Assembly: GCA_965240325.2 (NCBI GenBank)
Contig: OZ251242.1
Coordinates: forward strand, 1,240,001 to 1,304,000
DNA: 64,000 nt
Direction: 5' to 3'
From: Rebecca billardiae RCC1528
Taxonomy: Eukaryota > Haptophyta
Part shown: piece after piece, positions 33,551 to 42,123 of the stretch
Numbering within the stretch: position 1 is the stretch's first letter
Layout of the letters: each line of letters begins with the position of its first letter
The notes under the pieces: generated by a model
Seen by the model: only the letters and a program-made list of their open reading frames with translations
Database searches by the model: none
Told to the model about the DNA's origin: nothing
Translations under genes and position numbers: made by a program

Positions 33551-34142
33551 CGGCCAGCCGCCGCCGCCGCCGCCGCCGCCTGCGCCGGCTAGCGCGGCGG
33601 CGCCGGCGCTGGCGCCGCCGCTGGCGCCGCAGCTGGGCGTGCGAGTCCCCGCGCCCGCCGCGGCCGCGCACGTGCTCGCGTGCGCGCGCGCGGCGCGCGG
33701 CGGGAAGGGCGCGCCGGCGGAGCCAGCGGCCAACGGCGCCACGCCGCCGCCGCCGCCGCCGCCGCCGCCACGCGTGCCGAGCCGCGCCGCGCAGCTCGCC
33801 GCCGGCGCCGCCGGCCTCGCCAAGGCTGGGGGCGGCGCCGGCACGCCGCGGCCGGCGCGCGCGCCCAAGGGGTACTGGCAGAACGTGTACTGCGCGCGCG
33901 ACCCGTTCGGCGCGCCGATGCGCGGCGCGTTCCGGAACGCGGACGACGCGGCGATGCTAGAGGACACGCCCGTGGGCGCGCACGCCTCCGCGGCCGCGCC
34001 GCCGGGCGCGCTCGGCGCCGCCTCGCTGCACTCCGAGTACTTGGGGCGAGGCTGCACGCGCGAGGTGCTCGAGCCAATGGCGGCGCACCTGGCGCGGCTG
34101 TGGGCGGCGGCGAACGGGGTGCCGCCCGCGGGCGCGAGCTGA
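31527..34142 (+). CDS. ArfGAP zinc-finger protein fused to an alpha/beta-hydrolase-like domain
   Basis: 871 residues; ATG at 31527 in the context GCTGCCATG. The ArfGAP domain is at about 45-165: zinc ligands C61, C64, C81 and C84 with the exact CX2CX16CX2C spacing, then SGAHRQLGTHVSRVRS containing the catalytic Arg (R89) and the WSPDEVEFM helix. ArfGAPs stimulate GTP hydrolysis on Arf GTPases in vesicle traffic. After a low-complexity region with Gly runs comes a hydrolase-like part: LLLLLGHISAYPSALEREFC, APLVVVGHGLGAVVGAVFL (nucleophile elbow, but Gly474 where Ser is expected), CAVWTLGAPIAPW, and GYWQNVYCARDPFGAPM followed by an EDTPVG..LHSEYLGR segment that would supply Asp and His. Long Pro runs lie near 690. 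The fusion appears in one uninterrupted frame. Confidence 0.8.
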
Positions 34143-34723
34143 GCCGAGGGGCCGGGCGCCGCGGGCGCGCGCGCGGGGGCGCACGCGGCACGGGAGACCT
34201 GAACTGTGAACACCGTCACCGGCCGTTGGTCCCACCTTGACTAATTCTATATACATACACATATATATATATATATGATTTATAATAAATCTTGACACAG
34301 GCACGAGGGCGCGGCTCTCCTGATTCGTCTGTCGAAGTACTGCTGATTGGAGACGGGGGATGTGAGCGGCAGACTCAGAGCGCGGCGCGGCCGCGGGCGC
34401 CGCGGCGGACGCGGTGAGGGAGTCGTCGCCGCGGCCCGGATGCTGATGGTCACCACTCGGAGGCAGTGGGCGGTGCCCAGCAGTATAGGGACGATATATA
34501 TATGGCATTACCGCGGTAGCCTATTTGCAGTCGTCGACGGCCTTGGTCATCATGTCGTATAGTTAGTATCATATATATATATATATAGTTGCACGCGTCG
34601 ACGGTCCGAGCCGAGCCGTGTTCGAGTTGATGCCGTGGTGCCGTTAGTGGATGGGGGCGCTCTGGCCGGTCGGTGCGCGGCCTTCGGGTCTTGCCGAGTT
34701 GCGGAAGTATAGTCGCCGGCCTT

Positions 34724-34782
34724 GCCGTTGAGGAAATCGTCGCCCTGGCCGTTGAGGAAGTCGTCGCCCTGGCCGCTGAGGG
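34724..34782. repeat. 24 bp minisatellite, about 2.4 copies
   Basis: Unit CCGTTGAGGAAATCGTCGCC plus CTGG, repeated at a 24 bp period with A/G changes; a third copy starts CCGCTGAGG. Confidence 0.7.
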
Positions 34783-35196
34783 TGCCTGGGCTGCCCAACC
34801 GGGCGCGTCTGGCGCGCCAGCGCCGCGCGCGGCTCTACGCCAGCTGACGGCGGCACGGCGGCAGCCAGATCACAGGGGGGGTCGCCGGGGGGCGCGGCGC
34901 GAGCCTGCTTGGCCGGCTTGGCGTCGCCCCCGCCGGCGGAGGAGGGCCCATCGGCATCCTCCTCCGCCGGCGTGGACGGCTCGGTCGCCCGGCGCGCTTG
35001 CCTGACAGTGACTACTGCTTGAGCGCTTACTTTTTTCAGTCATATCAATGTTATATTTATAAATATATATAGATCGAGTTTTGACGAATAATATAAGATA
35101 TCAGCATATTAATCGACGAATTCGAATAAGCAGCAGGCGCGATATATATATATATTATAATATATATATATTATAATATATCTCGTCGCGTATAGC

Positions 35197-35197
35197 C

Positions 35198-35230
<33 letters not shown>

Positions 35231-35239
35231 GGCAGAGAG

Positions 35240-35291
<52 letters not shown>
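35197..35291. repeat. (GA)n microsatellite, about 95 bp
   Basis: Nearly pure GA dinucleotides with a few GGG, CA and AAA interruptions; a TA-rich tract lies just upstream (35143-35180). Confidence 0.9.
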
Positions 35292-35381
35292 CATTTACGC
35301 CACCTATGTTTTAACGTGTGCATGCACATGCACTGCTACAACTCCGGCGACAGCGACTCGGCTGCCGCGCTGCATCCCGGA

Positions 35382-37090
35382 AGGGCCGTACTGAGGGCAC
35401 TCAACCCCCAGCTAGTGCGGAGGTTGGGGGGCGCGGGTCCGAGGGTCTGTTCGATCTATTCAACTACAAGCAGTAGTCGTCGATGATCGGTTCATGAACC
35501 ACTGATGAAAAACATTTGCTGGGAATAAACTCTGCCCTGGCGGGCGGGGGGGTCGGCGGGCCGTGCCAGTGCTGTCGCAATGTATCCTCTGCGGGTTCGC
35601 GTCTTTCCACATTCGCTTGTGGCCGTGGGTGACGGACAGTCGAGTGCAAGGACCAGCAACGCGAGGCCGCCCACACCCACGAGGGAATGTCAGCACGCGG
35701 GGCGGGACGGGTAGCCCGTTGCTCCGCGCGAGCGCGGGTACGCGCTGTATGTGCCGCATCTCGACCGCGATGGCGTAATCGAGCGCCTCGCCGCCGCCGA
35801 AGCCGCCAGAGTAGATCATGTGCATGTCCTCCTGCCGCCAGCCGAGAGCGGTCGTCGCGAGGATGCTTGCCGATGTCCGCTCCAGGCACGATGGGCTCGG
35901 CGCAGGTCGCGTTGACGTCGTACACGGCCGCCACGCTGAGCACGAGCGCGTTGACGTTCACGCGGTCGTGCGCGCGCGCGCGCGCAGCGACAGCGTGTGC
36001 CACTCGCGATTGAGAGTAGGCAAGCGCTGCTCACGCGGGCACACGAATCGCAGCGCATCAGTCACCGGCGTGACGACTTCCGCCTCGTCCCGCAGCGCCT
36101 GCGCCATGGACGAGGATGACGCGGCGATGTTGCATGCTCGACGATTCATCTCTCTGCGGATGGCATCACGGGCTTGTCTGTGTCGCGCTGCGGCGAGGGT
36201 CGCCAACTCGCGAAGAGGCGGTTGCTGCCACGGCGACAGACCCGGGAGGTGCGTCCGCTGCGCGTCGTACGCCGTTAGCGCTGCGCTTCCGTCGCATTGG
36301 TCACCGTCGACGCCATGCGCCATGCAGGCCGGACGTGGGCTCGGCTGAGGGACCGGACCGCGAGCAATGACTGAGTCCGGTGCGCGGATTCCGGCGATCG
36401 AGTTCAGAAGGCCGCGCCAAATCTTGCGTCGCGTGCGATGGCGCTTCCCGCCCGCGAGACACCTCGTGATGAGGGCCTTTCCGCACCGAGCTCGACGCGC
36501 GACGGTGGATCGCGCGAGGTGGTTGTCGTGCGCAGCGCTTAATACTATGGCTCGTGCGAGCGCTCGACGTGCAAGTCGGGCGAGGACCGCCCCAGGTCGC
36601 ACGATCGTGTCGACGCGCCGAGCGTGCCTCCAAACGCGTCGACTTTGGCCCCCGTTCGACCTGCACGCGAGACGACGAGGGCAGCAAACGCGAATCGGGC
36701 GAAAACCCCCCTCGGGAGTCCTCGCGCGATGTCCGCGCCGGCGTTGGATTTGGCGCGCGCCGCCCACGCGCTCCGCGCCATGGCCGACATGGTTTTCGGC
36801 CGAGCGTCCCCAGTGGGAGCTGCGAGGGCGCCCGGTAGTGAGCGAAGCGACCCGGCAGTGAGCGAGGCGATTTTCTTTTCTTTGCGAGGCGATTTTCTTT
36901 TTTCCTTTTCTTTTTCTTATCTTTTTCCCGGGCACTACAAGGGGCGGACCTACGGCCCGCCATACGGCCTTTGCATTTACCCGCCCATTGGCCGACAAAA
37001 CTGAGACCCCCCCCGGCCCCATTTCCCATCAACCTCCGAGGCCGAGCCTCTCGCATTCAAGGGCGGGTTGAGTGCCCTGCTTACGGCCCT
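35382..37090. mobile_element. 1.7 kb TIR-bounded element
   Basis: Left end AGGGCCGTACTGAGGGCACT (continuing CAACCC) at 35382-35407; the reverse complement is at 37065-37090 with about three mismatches (AGGGCCGTAAGCAGGGCACT). Inside lie the broken frame at 35460-36060 and a pyrimidine-rich stretch (36866-36935). No target duplication is recognised. It is possibly a non-autonomous element that captured a gene fragment. Confidence 0.45.
35460..36060 (-). pseudogene. Frameshifted protein-coding remnant, unknown family
   Basis: Two minus-strand frames together read like one protein. The upstream frame gives DRVNVNALVLSVAAVYDVNA then TCAEPIVPGADIGKHPRDDR (35990-35865). A frame shifted by one gives GWRQEDMHMIYSGGFGGGEA, then LDYAIAVEMRHIQRV and LTFPRGCGRPRVAGPC, and ends at 35460. 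The switch is around 35840-35855. No ATG start precedes it. It could be a decayed gene, a sequencing indel or an unrecognised short intron. I cannot name the family. Confidence 0.35.
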
Positions 37091-37482
37091 GCTCAGTGGC
37101 TGCATGATGCTTGACTGATGCTCGGATGTCATCAGCAGCACGCAGCGCATTATATGCCGCGATCGATCCGGTCCGTACTAGCTCTGATTATTCCGACCGG
37201 GTGGCCGTGGCGTCACTCACTGGCACTCTCGGCGGCGCGGGGTAGTAGCGCAGCCTAGTACTCTCCCACCTGCATTACAGTCCGGCGGCGGACGAATTAT
37301 TCGATCGTATTAGTAGTAGTTACTACGCGGTATTTAGCCGCCTCCGATTTACACGGGTCCGAGTGGCGGGAGTCTGCGGGCGGGCGGGGAGTTCGGGCGG
37401 CCGCACTCGTGGCTCCGTCCGGATCGCAGGGAAACTATGGCGGGTAGCGCACTCCGATGCAGCGCCTCGAATCGACGCGACA
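37091..37482. other. Gene-free interval
   Basis: Downstream of the ABM-like gene. It has short TAGTAG and CAGCAC simple sequence; nothing else is seen. Confidence 0.5.
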
Positions 37483-38334
37483 CTAGGCAGTCTTGCCGTC
37501 GCTCATCGAGCCCCCGGGCGCGGTAAAGCTCGCACCAGGGCGCGTGTACGTCGCCGGCAGATGCATAAACTTGCTGTACACGCGGATGTCGACAGCAACC
37601 GGTCCACGAAAGTAGTAGCACTCTGGTGCCGCAATCTGGTCAATGTCCTTCTTGTACTTGTGCGCGGTGCCCTTGGAGAGGTGGAAGCGGAGCTCGTTCG
37701 TGTCCGTGAACACCTCGTGAATGATCAGTGCGTCCTCGCCCACCACCTGGTACACCTCGAACCGGACCAAGCCCTTCTCCATTGAGTGGGCGTCAGTGCC
37801 GACGCGCTGCCACCAGTACCGCAGCTCTGGAAGGTTGCTCGTGCTGCCGGGCTTGCAGGTCCACTTGGCAGTCACGTTGATCGCCGTTGCCGGATCAGGG
37901 CGACGGTAGTCCTCCTTTACGTACCCGTACAAGAACGTACCAAAGCTTACGGACGGGATCTTAGCAGCGAGGGCAGAGCGCACGCTGGCAGCGATATCGA
38001 TGCCGCGCACGAGGTGCAGCTCGGGCCGAGCGTGCTCGAGCGCGGGGGGCAAGGCGGTGCTCACGTACGCCTCAAGAGCCTTGGCATCCTTGAAGACCTG
38101 GTGCACCAGCGACGCGTCCTGCCCATTCGCAGGGACCACAGAGCCCGAGAGCGCTCCCGTCCCGCCCGGTGTGGGAAGCCCTTTGACCAGGGCGGAGGAG
38201 ACTCCCGGGCCGAAGAAGCTCGCCGAGAAGCCGCCGGGCTTCGTCGGCGCCCACTTGCCCGTCAGTGTGATCTCACCTCCCAGCCGCGAGGGCGCGGCGA
38301 GAAAGTCGGGGAGCGGCGTGTCGAACTGACCCAT
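37483..38334 (-). CDS. Tandem ABM-like (dimeric alpha-beta barrel) protein
   Basis: 283 residues; ATG at 38334, no intron evident. Two halves share a plan: IT(L)TGKWAPTKPG.. then DASLVHQVFKDAKALEAYVS in the first, and INVTAKWTCKPGST.. then DALIIHEVFTDTNELRFHLS, GTAHKYKKDIDQIAAPECYY and FRGPVAVDIRVYSKFM in the second. The heart of each (hydrophobic strand, HEVF/HQVF, then a helix) is the pattern of antibiotic-biosynthesis-monooxygenase (ABM) type ferredoxin-like folds. Members range from monooxygenases to haem-degrading or purely structural proteins, so no reaction is assigned. No signal peptide is seen. The C-terminus (PGASFTAPGGSMSDGKTA) is flexible. Confidence 0.65.
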   Translation of the reverse strand: MGQFDTPLPDFLAAPSRLGGEITLTGKWAPTKPGGFSASFFGPGVSSALVKGLPTPGGTGALSGSVVPANGQDASLVHQVFKDAKALEAYVSTALPPALEHARPELHLVRGIDIAASVRSALAAKIPSVSFGTFLYGYVKEDYRRPDPATAINVTAKWTCKPGSTSNLPELRYWWQRVGTDAHSMEKGLVRFEVYQVVGEDALIIHEVFTDTNELRFHLSKGTAHKYKKDIDQIAAPECYYFRGPVAVDIRVYSKFMHLPATYTRPGASFTAPGGSMSDGKTA

Positions 38335-38675
38335 GCCGGCGGCGTCGGCTCCCGCGCTCCACCGACCAAACTTGGTGTTCCCGCGCGCTCCGACCGACCA
38401 AACTTGGTACTACTACCTGTAGTTTTACTACCTTACCGTAGTAGTACTAGATACGTAACTGTAAAGTGTACCTACCAATTCTATGATTCAAACCGTAAAA
38501 TGAGGGGGGATATCGCTTGGCCGGAAGGTGGCACGGTCGCTCGGAAGTCGAAACAGCCTCGGCGTCGGCGCGTCGCGTTCGCTCGAGGCTTGGAGGCCAG
38601 CGCGAGCTGGCGGGGGCTCGAGCGCGCCAGAAAATCGACGTCGCGGAGATGAAATGGCTGGGTCTCAATCAGCCA

Positions 38676-38738
38676 GCGCGCCGCCGTCGATCGAGAGTTG
38701 CAGCCCTCTGCGGCTGCAACTCTCGACGGCGGCGCGCC
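38676..38738. repeat. Hairpin-forming inverted repeat
   Basis: GCGCGCCGCCGTCGA..GAGTTGCAG is followed after about 6 bases by its complement CTGCAACTCTCGACGGCGGC. The left arm has an extra TCGA. Confidence 0.75.
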
Positions 38739-39075
38739 AATCCCGGTATGAGTCATTGCTTGACTGGATCTGCGCCCCGGGCGTCGCCTGCCACTGTTTA
38801 CGGCCGTCCACCAGCCCTACAGTCCGAGGCTCAGTAGGCGCGCGCGCTTGATGCGTGCCGTGCCCTGCGCGGTTGTCACCTGGCTGCCTGCCCCTGCTGC
38901 TGCAAATCTCGACGGCGGCACGCCGCAATCCATATTGCTTGCTTGACTGGATCTGCGCACCGGACGTGGCCTGCCACTGCCTTTACGTCCGTCCACCGGT
39001 CCTACAGTCCGAGGCCCAGCAGGCGCGCGCGCTTGCTGCGTGCCCTGCGCAGTTGTCACAGCAGGCTGCACCCGC
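38714..39075. repeat. Two tandem copies of a ~186 bp unit
   Basis: Copies begin CTGCAACTCTCGACGGCGG (38714) and CTGCAAATCTCGACGGCGG (38900). They share CTTGACTGGATCTGCGC, GCCTGCCACTG, CCTACAGTCCGAGGC and a GGCGCGCGCGCTTG..GTTGTCAC end. No coding role is seen; the interval lies between two genes. Confidence 0.75.
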
Positions 39076-39287
39076 CCCAGCGTCCGCAGCACTCGGGAAC
39101 GTGGCACCGCAGCTGCCTTGATGACCAGCTGTAGCACGCTGGGGCGGAGCGGCTCCCGACGAGGCTGACGACGAAACCCGCCATCTTCACTCAGCATGGC
39201 GCCCCGGAAATCAGTAATCGGCCTTGATTACTCGCCCATTATCCGTCAGCAGGAGCGCGCCCGACCTCCGACCTCCGATCGCGCGCG

Positions 39288-41593
39288 ATGGTGATGGTCG
39301 GCTTCTCGGTGCTCGCCGTGGCGCTCGCGCACGTGAGCGGCCTGAGCCGCGTGCCCGCGTCGCAGCTGCGCGTGCGCGGCGGCGCGCGGCCGCTCATGTC
39401 CGACGCGCCGCTGCCGCCGCCGCCGCCGCCGCCGGCCGTGCCGTACGCGGAGGGCACCTCGGCAGAGGGCCTCAAGACCATCACGCTCACGCACCCGGCG
39501 AACGGCGACTCGGCGGTGATCTACACGTACGGCGCGTGCGTGACGAGCTACAAGCACGACGGCATCGAGACGCTCAAGATCCGCCCCGACGCCAAGCTCG
39601 ACGGCTCCAAGCCCATCTCGGGCGGCATTCCGTTCTGCTTCCCGCAGTTTGGGCCGGGTGAGATCCAGCAGCACGGCTTTGCGCGCAACCTCGAGTGGGA
39701 GGTGCTGCCGCAGCCGGGCGGCGCGGACCCCGCGGTGGCGCTGCGCCTGGTCGACTCGGACGCCACGCGCGCCATGTGGCCCCACGCCTTCGAGGCCACC
39801 TACACCGTCACCCTCACCCCCGACTCGTGAGCGCGCGCGCGAGCGCAGCGCTCGAGCGGTGGCGCCGCGCCGCGCCGCGCCGCGCGCGGCGCGTGCGCGC
39901 GCGAGCGGGGCTGCAACGCGCGCGCGCGCGTGCGCGGAGGGACGGGTGGGTGGGTATGGCGTGCGCGGTGCGGCGTGCGCGGGGGCGACGCTCGAGCGCG
40001 GCGCTCCGCACGCGAGAGCGACTCGGCAGCGCTCACCCGCGCCCCAACGCGGCTGCGGCCGCCGCTGCCGGCGCGGCGCCCGCCGCTTGGCGTGCGGCCG
40101 CGTGGCCCCCTGCGCGCAGGCTGCAGACCAGCTTCAAGGTGCTCAACTCGGGCGACGCGCCCTTCTCCTTCACGGGCGCGCTGCACTCGTACTTTGACGT
40201 CTCCGCCATCGCAAACCTCAAGATCAAGGCACGCCCGCGCTGCACGCCCGCGCCAGGCGCCAGGCACCATGCGCGCTGCGCGCTGCGCGCTGCGCCGTGT
40301 GCGCGGGCACAGCACAGCGCGCACGGCGCGTGCGTGCAGCGCGCGCGCGCGCACACGGCGCATGCGCCGCACGGCCCAACGGGCACGCGAGCTCGTGCGA
40401 TCGCGAGTCGCCGCCGCGGGCACGTGGCAGCCCACGGCTGCCGCTTGGCGCACACACGCACACGCGCACACGCACACACGCACACACGCACACGCGCACA
40501 CACACACGCACACACGCACACGCGCATGCGCACGCGCGCTCATGCGTGCGTGCGCGTGTGTGTGCCATGCTCTGCGCGCGCGCACCGCGCTGCCCGCCTT
40601 GTGCGCGGTGTACCGCCTGCCGCGCCGCGCCGCTGCGAGCGCAGGGGAACTTCAAGGGGGCGCAGTACTTGGACAAGACGGCGAGCCCGCCTGCTGAGCG
40701 CACCGCGCCCGCGGACGAGATCACAATCTCCAAGGTGCGCCCCGCGCGGAGATTGCGATCTCGTCGGCCGCGGTTTGACGGGCGGGCGGGAGGCTGGGCG
40801 CGGTGACAGCTGCTCGCGCCCGAGGCGCGCCCGATGCGCTCCGCGTGGCGCCCGTGTGCGCACCTCCCCTCTCCCCCCCTCGCCCCTCCCCGCCACCGCC
40901 GCCGTGCGCCGCGGCCCCGCGGCCCCGCCACGCCCTGCGCGCCCGCACCTCACGGCCGCGCCCCCGCGTGTCTGCGCCCCCTTCCCCCCCCTGCCTCTCC
41001 CTGCGGGGCCTTCCTGTGCGCGTGCGCGCGTGTGCGCGGCGCGTGTGCGCGCAGGAGACGGACTCGGTGTACAAGGGCGTGTCCGGCTGCGTCGTGCTGC
41101 AGGACTCGGGCAAGGGCACCGCGCTGAGCGTGAGCTGCAAGCAGGGCTGGCGCGACACCGTCGTGTGGAACCCCTACGGGGACGAGGGTGAGTAATGCGG
41201 GTATATGGGGGTATATGCGGGTATATGCGGGTATATGCGGGTACGGGGAGGGCGAGGGGCGCGTGCGGAAGCCGGGCGGGGACGAGGGTGCGGGGCAGCC
41301 CCCGCGCGTGCGTGCGCGCGCGTGGCGGTGCAGCGCGCAGGCCGCCCCCGCCTCAGCTCACCCTTCCACTCTGCGCGCGCGCTCTCGACGCGCGACGCGC
41401 CATGTGTGCGCGCGTGTGTGTGCGCGTGTGTGTGTGCTCTCACTGTGCGCTGTGCGCGCGTGCGCGCGCGCGTGCAGGCATGGGGTACAACTCGTTTGTG
41501 TGCGCGGAGGCGGCGGTGGCGGCCTTCCCCTTCACGCTGCAGCCGGGCGCCGAGTGGACCGGGCTGATGGACCTCGAGTGCAACAAGCTCTGA
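39288..41593 (+). CDS. Hexose-6-phosphate 1-epimerase-like (aldose epimerase family) protein, 5 exons
   Basis: Exons 39288-39826, 40120-40228, 40645-40734, 41055-41187 and 41478-41593 give 328 residues in frame. Introns 1, 3 and 4 are GT-AG; intron 2 (40229-40644) is GC-AG (AAG|GCACGC..GCGCAG|GGG). Family motifs: GGIPFCFPQFGPGEIQQHGF (His129 of the HGFARN motif), ALHSYFDVSAI, GAQYLDKT, TVVWNPYGDEG and NSFVCAEAAVA (catalytic Glu region). These enzymes interconvert alpha and beta glucose-6-phosphate. The N-terminal ~40 residues (MVMVGFSVLAVALAHVSG, then basic) look like a signal plus transit sequence, so plastid targeting is plausible. Introns are rich in CA/GT and GGGTATATGC repeats. Confidence 0.87.
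40455..40530. repeat. (CA)n/(CACG)n tract in intron 2
   Basis: Irregular CACACACGCACACG repeats inside the GC-AG intron of the epimerase-like gene. Confidence 0.8.
41197..41243. repeat. 11 bp tandem repeat in intron 4
   Basis: GGGTATATGCG is repeated about four times, starting a few bases after the GTGAGT donor of the epimerase-like gene. Confidence 0.8.
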
Positions 41594-42123
41594 GTGCTGG
41601 GCGACCGCGCCTGCAGGGCGCGCCGCGAACTACGAGCCATCTGGCGAATGGCATCGTCGTCCAAGGCGCGCACGGCTTGTGCCATCGTGGCCGCCACCAC
41701 CGCACGGAGTGGGCCCCGGGTCGCACCGCCAACGGCCGGCGCGGCCGTGCGGCGTGCATCCGCGCCCGCTGTGGTCGTGGCATTGCAATGAGGAGATGCT
41801 GAGCCGTGTCGCTGTCCTCGTCGCGCTGCGTATGGCGACTGCGACCTCTGCGCCGTTCAGCCCACCGTTCTGCGCACGCTGATGTAGAATTACCAGTAGC
41901 AGCTAACTACTGACGGTGACGCGATTTAGGGCGGGCCGGTTGGGCCCGTTGGGGCGCCATCGTGGATTCGTGGAAGAACTGCTGACGAGCTTGCCGCGTC
42001 GTTCGCCTCGAGCGCGCCAGCGAGGCGAGGACCCAGCACGCACGTCCACGGCTCGCCCCGCCGCTCGCGCCGAGCCGCGTCGACGAACGCCGGGGGGCAC
42101 CTCGCGCGCGGCGCTGCGCGCCC
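41594..42123. other. Intergenic, presumed promoter of the exonuclease gene
   Basis: 530 bp between two plus-strand genes. No distinct motif or additional gene is seen. Confidence 0.4.

Larger units (their letters stand above)
34143..35381. other. Gene-free interval rich in simple repeats
   Basis: No gene is supported. It holds TA tracts (34260-34277, 34570-34588, 35143-35180), a 24 bp minisatellite (34724-34782) and a long GA tract (35197-35291). TATGTTTTAACGTG at 35307-35320 matches the inner end of the TA-flanked element at 18961. Confidence 0.6.
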
